Below, piece after piece: positions 1 to 4,808 of a DNA stretch of 7,253 nucleotides. The DNA is from Prevotella sp. UBA3757 (GTDB lineage: Bacteria; Bacteroidota; Bacteroidia; Bacteroidales; Bacteroidaceae). Position 1 is the first letter of the stretch; every line of letters starts with the position of its first letter. Where the stretch lies: positions 1 through 7,253 of the forward strand of contig DFGF01000108.1 in assembly GCA_002371715.1 (NCBI GenBank), read 5' to 3'. Made by a program: the position numbers and the translations under genes. The notes under the pieces were generated by a model that did no database searches, was not told where the DNA came from, and saw only the letters and a list, made by a program, of their open reading frames with translations.

Positions 1-1238
1 ATGGCGGTGCCGATGAGCACGGTACATAATATAATGATGTAAACGACAGCGGAGACCGTGAGGAAGTGGGGCCAGAAGTAGTCGACCCATGTTTTGTCTG
101 TTGGTAGTACAAAGACGTCATTCATATAGAGCGTTTCGTAGTGCTCTTCGCCGTTATACACCTGAATGCCGCTGTGAGCATAGTTGAGGTAGATGATGCA
201 GCCGATGACGACGGCGGCAGTAGCCAACAGGGCATTACGCCAGAGGAAGTCGAAGAGCACACGCCCACGGGTGGCACCGAAGGCGCGACGCACACCGCAC
301 TCCTCGGTGCGCCGCTTGGCGTGGAGCCACACGGTGCCGATGACGGCCAGCATCAGGTTGATGAGGAAGAACAGCGCCAGTGCCAGGCTACGGTTCACCT
401 CCTGCGTGCGACCGGCATCGAGTTCCAGCTGGCTCAACCAGTCGTCGTAGGTCATCAGGCGGCTGATGCGGTTAAAGTTGGTTTTTCCACTGCGGATGAG
501 CTCTTCACCGTGTTCTTGGACGAAGCGGCGGGCATTGATGCCTTCTTGCAGGCGAATGATGTATTGGCACTCCGTGTTATTCAGTTCGGCGGGCCTGATG
601 ATGAGCGAGCGCAGCGTATTGGGCACGTTCTTGCGGAAGTCCTCCACGACACCCGCCACCGTCACTTCGGTGAGTTCTTGGTAGGTGAGATTGAACCGGC
701 GCCCCACGACATCGGCCGTGCCGAACAGGGTGATGGCTCCAGAGCGCGTCAGCACCACCTGACGATCAAGATTATTGATGTGCGACAACTCGTCAGCCGA
801 CGGACTGCCATGCAGTGGTTGCAAGCCGTACGTCTCGAAGAAACGGGCGTCGGGCACAAAGTTCACATTGCACAAAAACGTCGTGTCACCCTCTTGTATT
901 ATTTCGGTATAGCCCTGGTTGTCATAGCCCACCGCACCGTAGTTGTCATTGAAAAGATAAACCGACGCCACACCTTCCACAGCAGAGAGCTGGCGTAGCA
1001 TCTGCCGGCGGCGCTCCTCTGTAATCTTGAATGGGTCCTGCGGGGCGTACACAAGTTCATACCATTCGCCATTCACCGCTGTCTCAGCATAGAGCAGCTG
1101 GCTGCTGTCGTAGCCTAAGGGCAGGCTACGGTAGTAAAGGTTCACAACGGCAGGGTCGAGTACCGCCCATGCCACGACGGTAATGATGACCAGTTCGAGG
1201 AAAAGCCAACTCTTGGCATTCAGCATATTCAGTTTCAT
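1..1238 (-). CDS. ABC transporter permease, MacB/FtsX family, 3' end cut by window edge
   Basis: The reading frame is open from the ATG at 1238 to the left edge, giving 412 codons. It begins MKLNMLNAKSWLFLELV. One membrane segment lies at about residues 10-28. A periplasmic domain of roughly 250 residues follows, resembling the MacB periplasmic core. A second membrane segment at about 283-303 leads into a cytoplasmic loop with the FtsX-family pattern RRTEECGVRRAFGATRGRV. A third segment contains ATAAVVIGCIIYL. The fourth is cut while reading VLIGTA, where family members normally continue with a short basic tail, so only some 20-30 residues should be missing. The start lies 3 bp after the stop of the upstream permease, so the two are almost certainly co-translated. 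Such permeases pair with a separate ATPase and usually move lipids, peptides or drugs, or transmit mechanical force across the inner membrane. The substrate cannot be told from sequence. Family call is confident; function is not. Confidence 0.88.
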   Translation of the reverse strand, partial: MKLNMLNAKSWLFLELVIITVVAWAVLDPAVVNLYYRSLPLGYDSSQLLYAETAVNGEWYELVYAPQDPFKITEERRRQMLRQLSAVEGVASVYLFNDNYGAVGYDNQGYTEIIQEGDTTFLCNVNFVPDARFFETYGLQPLHGSPSADELSHINNLDRQVVLTRSGAITLFGTADVVGRRFNLTYQELTEVTVAGVVEDFRKNVPNTLRSLIIRPAELNNTECQYIIRLQEGINARRFVQEHGEELIRSGKTNFNRISRLMTYDDWLSQLELDAGRTQEVNRSLALALFFLINLMLAVIGTVWLHAKRRTEECGVRRAFGATRGRVLFDFLWRNALLATAAVVIGCIIYLNYAHSGIQVYNGEEHYETLYMNDVFVLPTDKTWVDYFWPHFLTVSAVVYIIILCTVLIGTA

Positions 1239-1241
1239 ATC

Positions 1242-2588
1242 TTATCTCTTCTCCATCATTGATTCTACAATAGGTTTTCTGAGGCTCCACCAGGCTGGCA
1301 CCACGGCGGCGAGCAGGTTTAGTACGAGTATAGCGGCGAAGGCTCCAATGAAGAGGGTGGGGGCGAAGAGCATCTCACCCTCTACGACGGGAGCCGTGGC
1401 AAGCGTGCTGTTGTCGAAGAACATGCCCAGTATCTGCGTGCGCAGACCGTAGATGGCGAGCCACGACAGCACGAGGCCGATGATGCCGCCGATGGTGGTC
1501 AGCACGAGGTTCTCTATTACCACTTGGTTGAGCAGCGTGCTGCGTCGTGCACCGAAGGTCTTGCGCACGGCCATCTCTGCCGAGCGCCGCTCCATACGCC
1601 CCGCCACGATGCCGCAGAGGTTCAGAGCGGGCACGAAGAGCAATATGAACAGGATGCCCGCGTAGTGCTTGATGAGTTGCCAGACCGTGACCACTTTGAA
1701 CACGCTGTCGCGATTCTCGGTGCGCAGCACGTGCAAGGGATGCGTCTCCACCCCCCTGGTCAGCACGCATTTCGTCTTGACTCCCTCGCCGAAGCCAAAT
1801 GCTGGCAGTTGCTCCGGATGCGACTGCTGCGTGCGTGCCGCTATCTCGTCCAGTTCCTGATTCAATGCCTGTAGGTGGTCATCGTCGCGCACCATAGCCA
1901 CCATAGAGTAGAGTCCCTGATAGCGCACGTTCATCTGAAGTCCAAACAGCGTGTAGGGAGCAATGATGTCGGCGTAACTGTCGGGTGTCAGTTGGCTGCC
2001 GCTTCGCATGACACCCACCACGCGCAGGTTCCAACTGCCCGCTAACTCCACCGTTTTCCCCACGGCATCTACACCCTTGCCAAACAATTGCTCGGACAGG
2101 ACATCGCTGATGACACAGACAGCCTCCTTGCCTTCAACCTCTTTGTGCGTAAAGGGCCGTCCGCTCACGAAGTCATAGACATAGATTTTGAAGAAGTCGG
2201 CGCTGGTTTCGTTGCGGATGGCATCCACGTAGTCATCCTTTCCACGCACCACGAAGGTATGGCAGCGTCCTAACGTCTTGCCTGTTCCTGCCGCCAACAG
2301 TGTGGGCGAGCAGTACTCGATGTTCGGACTCTTCTGAAACCAGTCCTCGTAGGCCTTGGCACTGAAAGGTGTCTGCCCCATACTACCGTTGTCCGCCACG
2401 ATGTAGATGCCCTCGAAGTAGACCGTCCTTGCCCGGTTCGGCTCCGGGTAGATGGGCGCCAACTTGATGTAATACACCACGGCCATCACCATCGTAAACA
2501 GGATGGCCAAAGCCGTGCCCACGATGTAGATGCCGGAGAAAAGTCGTTCCTCGCGCATCATGGCGAGGGCCTGTCTAATCATTCTCAT
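1242..2588 (-). CDS. ABC transporter permease, MacB/FtsX family (448 aa)
   Basis: This is an inner-membrane permease with the MacB-like layout. One N-terminal membrane segment spans about residues 19-41. A large periplasmic core follows (about 42-305) and includes SDVLSEQLFG...AVGKTVEL, typical of the MacB periplasmic core. Three C-terminal membrane segments lie at about 309-330, 356-380 and 411-433. The loop after the second has the FtsX signature RRSAEMAVRKTFGARRSTLL (335-354). It ends in a short basic tail. With one FtsX domain and about 450 residues it is a half-permease that should dimerise, probably with the co-transcribed downstream permease, and work with an ATPase encoded elsewhere. 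The start at 2588 follows an A-rich leader; an in-frame ATG at 2582 is an alternative. It is the first gene after a sigma-54-like promoter, an unusual position because an ATPase often leads such operons. Substrate unknown. Confidence 0.92.
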   Translation of the reverse strand: MRMIRQALAMMREERLFSGIYIVGTALAILFTMVMAVVYYIKLAPIYPEPNRARTVYFEGIYIVADNGSMGQTPFSAKAYEDWFQKSPNIEYCSPTLLAAGTGKTLGRCHTFVVRGKDDYVDAIRNETSADFFKIYVYDFVSGRPFTHKEVEGKEAVCVISDVLSEQLFGKGVDAVGKTVELAGSWNLRVVGVMRSGSQLTPDSYADIIAPYTLFGLQMNVRYQGLYSMVAMVRDDDHLQALNQELDEIAARTQQSHPEQLPAFGFGEGVKTKCVLTRGVETHPLHVLRTENRDSVFKVVTVWQLIKHYAGILFILLFVPALNLCGIVAGRMERRSAEMAVRKTFGARRSTLLNQVVIENLVLTTIGGIIGLVLSWLAIYGLRTQILGMFFDNSTLATAPVVEGEMLFAPTLFIGAFAAILVLNLLAAVVPAWWSLRKPIVESMMEKR

Positions 2589-2596
2589 ATCATTCG

Positions 2597-2633
2597 CTTT
2601 TTACTTTTTTACCTTTTTACTTTTTACCTTTAC
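2597..2633 (-). repeat. A-rich heptad-repeat leader of the permease operon
   Basis: On the minus strand this reads as imperfect copies of GTAAAAA or GGTAAAAA (T5-6AC on the plus strand: 2598-2604, 2605-2612, 2614-2620, 2621-2627, and a shortened copy at 2629-2633). It ends about 9 bp before the ATG at 2588 and would make up nearly all of the predicted 39-nt 5' leader. Bacteroidetes genes rely on A-rich upstream sequence more than on Shine-Dalgarno pairing, so a role in translation initiation is plausible. The copy number could vary by slippage. Confidence 0.65.
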
Positions 2634-2637
2634 TACT

Positions 2638-2653
2638 TGCCAAAATCGTGCCA
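2638..2653 (-). promoter_or_regulatory. Predicted sigma-54 (-24/-12) promoter of the permease operon
   Basis: The minus strand reads TGGCACGATTTTGGCA. The GG and GC dinucleotides are exactly 10 nt apart, and TGGCACG matches the sigma-54 -24 consensus in full. The -12 element is TGGCA against the consensus TTGCW. Counting from the GC at 2640-2639 as -13/-12 places transcription start near 2627, leaving a 39-nt leader before the ATG at 2588. A paired palindrome at about -70 to -108 fits an enhancer for a sigma-54 activator. This is pattern matching; no transcript data were available. Confidence 0.68.
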
Positions 2654-2660
2654 AAATCGT
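2639..2660. repeat. Perfect 11-bp tandem duplication underlying the sigma-54-like promoter
   Basis: GCCAAAATCGT occurs twice in direct succession (2639-2649 and 2650-2660). Read on the minus strand, the copies supply the GG of the -24 element and the GC of the -12 element. The repeat is exact; its link to promoter origin is inference. Confidence 0.8.
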
Positions 2661-2695
2661 AACACGCTGATAATCAGTCGTGGCATAAAACAAAG

Positions 2696-2734
2696 TGTCC
2701 ATTTCCGGACACTCGTGGTGTCCGGAAATGGACA
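2696..2734. promoter_or_regulatory. Perfect nested inverted repeat, probable double activator-binding site
   Basis: Two 17-bp arms (2696-2712 and 2718-2734) are perfect reverse complements around the 5-bp spacer TCGTG. Each arm also contains its own dyad, TGTCC-N6-GGACA (2696-2711 and 2719-2734). The region therefore holds two dimer-type sites with centres 23 bp apart, about two helical turns. The sites lie about 45-80 bp upstream of the -24 element of the permease promoter, a usual distance for NtrC-family enhancers. It lies upstream of both predicted transcription starts in this divergent region, so it should not be transcribed. That favours a protein-binding site over an RNA terminator. 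No U-run follows on either strand. Confidence 0.7.
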
Positions 2735-2781
2735 GTGGTACGGCTGTATTGCAGGGCGTAAAAAGAATTTCAGCGAAAAAG

Positions 2782-2813
2782 TTTGGGGGATTCGATTTTT
2801 CTTCGTATCTTTG
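2782..2813 (+). promoter_or_regulatory. Bacteroidetes housekeeping-type promoter of the rubrerythrin gene
   Basis: TTTG at 2782-2785 and TATCTTTG at 2806-2813 are 20 bp apart and match the Bacteroidetes primary-sigma promoter pattern (-33 TTTG, -7 TAnnTTTG). Transcription would start near 2818-2822, giving an AT-rich leader of about 48 nt before the ATG at 2868. I see no clear peroxide-regulator operator overlapping it. Confidence 0.72.
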
Positions 2814-2867
2814 CAAACCACGTAGAAATGGAAATTTTTTTATTAACTAAACAAATACGAAACTGCT

Positions 2868-3425
2868 ATGAAGAAAAAGTTTATTTGCGCCGTATGTGGA
2901 TATATCTACGAAGGCGATGAAGCCCCCGAGAAGTGCCCCATTTGTAAGGCTCCCGCCTCGAAGTTCTCTGAGCTGAAGGAGACTGGCGACGTGACCTATG
3001 CCACCGTTCACCGCCTGGGCGACGGCAAGATTGAGGGTGTGCCCGAAGAAATGATTCAGGAACTCCGCAACAACTACATGGGCGAGTGTGGCGAGGTAGG
3101 CATGTACATTGCCATGGCCCGTCAGGCCGACCGCGAGGGCTACCCCGAGGTGGCCGAGGCTTTCAACCGCTACGCGCTGGAGGAGGCTAAGCATGCCGCA
3201 CAGTTTGCCGAGCTGCTGGGCGAGGTGGTGTTCGACACCAAGACCAACCTTGAGAAGCGTGCCGCTGCTGAGGAGGGTGCCTGCAAGGACAAGTTCGAGC
3301 TGGCCAAGCAGGCCAAGGCCATGGGCTTCGACGCCATCCACGACATGGTTCACGAGGCTGCCAAGGACGAGGCCCGCCACGGTGCCGGTTTTGCTGGACT
3401 CTTGAAGCGTTATTTTGGCAAGTAA
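2868..3425 (+). CDS. rbr: Reverse-type rubrerythrin (N-terminal rubredoxin domain, 185 aa)
   Basis: This is a cytoplasmic non-haem iron peroxidase that reduces hydrogen peroxide to water in anaerobes, fed by NAD(P)H through redox partners. The N-terminal 35 residues form a rubredoxin-like iron site with C7-x2-C10 and C23-x2-C26 (CAVCG and CPIC). A four-helix diiron domain follows. Candidate iron ligands are E73 and E76 (GECGEVGMY), E106 and H109 (EEAKH), E135/E136, and D167/E168 with H171 (DEARH). Classical rubrerythrin carries the rubredoxin domain at the C-terminus; this order is that of reverse rubrerythrin. Length and motifs are intact. The first ATG at 2868 directly precedes the rubredoxin domain and follows an A-rich leader with its own promoter. 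Codons are strongly biased to GCC, AAG, GAG and CTG, as expected for high expression. The lipoprotein gene follows 37 bp later; no convincing terminator lies between. Confidence 0.95.
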   Translation: MKKKFICAVCGYIYEGDEAPEKCPICKAPASKFSELKETGDVTYATVHRLGDGKIEGVPEEMIQELRNNYMGECGEVGMYIAMARQADREGYPEVAEAFNRYALEEAKHAAQFAELLGEVVFDTKTNLEKRAAAEEGACKDKFELAKQAKAMGFDAIHDMVHEAAKDEARHGAGFAGLLKRYFGK

Positions 3426-3462
3426 AGGCAATAAAACCGAAGAAAAGCCGTTTTATCAGTAT

Positions 3463-4788
3463 ATGATGAAACGGCTATTCTTTTTTCTGCTGGCCATCGG
3501 CATGCTGCTGGCCGGCTGTTCGGATGGTGACAGCTTTTCTACCGACCGTGGCAACTTGCTGACATTCAGTGTCGACACCCTGCGGATGGACACGCTCTTC
3601 AGTACCGTGCCCTCGTCGACGTACACCTTTTGGATCAGGAATAACTCCAGCGACGGCATCCGCATTCAGAACGCACGGCTGGAGCGTGGCGGGCAGTCGG
3701 GCTTCCGCGTCAATGTGGACGGCACGTACCTTGACCCCGTGGCCAACAATTTTGAAGTGCGCGAAGGCGACAGCCTGCTCGTGTTCGTCGAGGTGACTAC
3801 GGGCGAGAACGGCGTCGACGGTCCGCAGCTGGTCGAGGACAACCTGCTGCTGACGCTGGAGAGTGGGGTCGTGCAGCGCATGAATATGCGCACGTGGAGC
3901 TGGGATGCCGAGAAAGTCGGGACGCTGGCCGTCACGGCCGATACGGTCATCGAGAGCTCGCGCCCGCTCATCATCTACGACAGCATCACCATTGCCAAGG
4001 ATGCCACCCTGATACTTCGCAACACCGAGTGCTACTTCCACGACGGTGCCCACCTGACGGTCCACGGACGGCTCCTGGCCAGCGGTGCGACGTTCAGGGG
4101 CGACCGCCTGGACCACATGTTCGACTATCTGCCTTACGACCGCATCAGCAACCAGTGGCAAGGCATCCGCCTCACGAATACCTCGCGCGGCAACATTTTT
4201 GAAGACTGCGAGATTCGTAACACCAATACCGCCATCAGGGCCGACTCTACCGAGCTGGAGATGTATAACTGCGTCATCCACAACTGTGACGGCTACGGCA
4301 TCGAGGGGCGCAATTCTGACATCATACTTGACTACTGTCAGATTACCAACTGCCTGTCAGACTGCCTCCTGGCCGACGGCGGCATCGTCAGCGTCAACCA
4401 TACGACGCTGGCCCAGTTCTATCCCTTCTCGGCCAATCGCGGTGCTGCCCTCGCCTTTAACACGGGTCAGCGCGGCATCCTGTTCGAATGTCAGAACACG
4501 CTTGTCACCGGCTACGAACGCGACGTCGTCATGGGCGGACAGCGCGACACGACGCTCAATTACGACTTCCGGTTTACCAACTGCCTGCTGCGCACCGACT
4601 CGGTCACGGATGCCGAACGCTTCAGCGATGTTATCTGGGAGATGCCCACAGACTCCGTCGAGGGCAAGAAGCACTTCAAGACCATCGACGAGGATAACCT
4701 CTACTACGACTTCACCATCGACTCCATATCGCCAGCCTTCAAGCGCCAGATAGGGCGTGCCTTCGTGACAGGGAAGGCGGCGGAATAA
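3463..4788 (+). CDS. Lipoprotein with predicted right-handed parallel beta-helix
   Basis: The frame opens upstream at a TTG inside the rubrerythrin gene, but the export signal shows the real start is one of two adjacent ATGs at 3463 and 3466. From 3463 (441 aa) the protein has a short basic start, a hydrophobic stretch and the lipobox LLAGC with acylated Cys19, followed by SDGD. Acidic residues after the Cys suit Bacteroidetes surface export. Residues about 30-155 are strand-rich with Ig-like character (TFWIRNNSSDGIRI...). From about 160 to 370 short strands repeat with Asn, Cys and Gly at recurring positions: FEDCEIRNTNTAI, MYNCVIHNCDGYGI, LDYCQITNC. This is the usual appearance of a right-handed beta-helix. 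No catalytic site is recognisable. The gene lies 20 bp before the helicase gene and is probably co-transcribed with it, without an obvious functional link. I recognise the fold pattern but not a named protein. Confidence 0.88.
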   Translation: MMKRLFFFLLAIGMLLAGCSDGDSFSTDRGNLLTFSVDTLRMDTLFSTVPSSTYTFWIRNNSSDGIRIQNARLERGGQSGFRVNVDGTYLDPVANNFEVREGDSLLVFVEVTTGENGVDGPQLVEDNLLLTLESGVVQRMNMRTWSWDAEKVGTLAVTADTVIESSRPLIIYDSITIAKDATLILRNTECYFHDGAHLTVHGRLLASGATFRGDRLDHMFDYLPYDRISNQWQGIRLTNTSRGNIFEDCEIRNTNTAIRADSTELEMYNCVIHNCDGYGIEGRNSDIILDYCQITNCLSDCLLADGGIVSVNHTTLAQFYPFSANRGAALAFNTGQRGILFECQNTLVTGYERDVVMGGQRDTTLNYDFRFTNCLLRTDSVTDAERFSDVIWEMPTDSVEGKKHFKTIDEDNLYYDFTIDSISPAFKRQIGRAFVTGKAAE

Positions 4789-4808
4789 AATGATATAATG
4801 CGTACATC

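Noticed and set aside
141..998. Plus-strand open frame of 285 codons at the left end
   Set aside because: It is antisense to the partial permease, whose minus-strand frame is uninterrupted and shows FtsX features. The plus-strand product is low-complexity and family-less.
2274..2288. GTGKT in the first permease (residues 101-105) as a Walker A nucleotide-binding site
   Set aside because: It lies in the periplasmic domain, lacks the first Gly of GxxxxGK[ST], and no Walker B or ABC signature follows.
2696..2734. The palindrome as an intrinsic terminator or insertion-sequence end
   Set aside because: No U-run follows on either strand, the flanking genes are divergent so nothing needs terminating there, and no transposase or target duplication is visible.
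2601..2825. Small open frames of 60-70 codons on both strands of the divergent intergenic region
   Set aside because: They run through the promoter elements, palindrome and repeats, have atypical codon use, and show no protein-like pattern.
2847..3431. Minus-strand frame of 194 codons opposite the rubrerythrin gene
   Set aside because: The plus strand encodes a complete rubrerythrin with all metal-site motifs; the reverse frame is a codon-bias shadow.
3431..3456. ATAAAAC/GTTTTAT inverted repeat after the rubrerythrin gene as a terminator
   Set aside because: The stem is only 7 bp, mostly A-T pairs, with a 12-nt loop, and the T-run is part of the stem itself. It is too weak to call.
3415..3462. 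TTG start extending the lipoprotein by 16 residues into the rubrerythrin gene
   Set aside because: The extension would put a polar segment before the signal peptide; the tandem ATGs at 3463 and 3466 place the lipobox at the normal distance.
3475..4281. Minus-strand frame of 268 codons opposite the lipoprotein gene
   Set aside because: The plus-strand frame has a lipoprotein signal and beta-helix repeats; the antisense product has no signal or domain.
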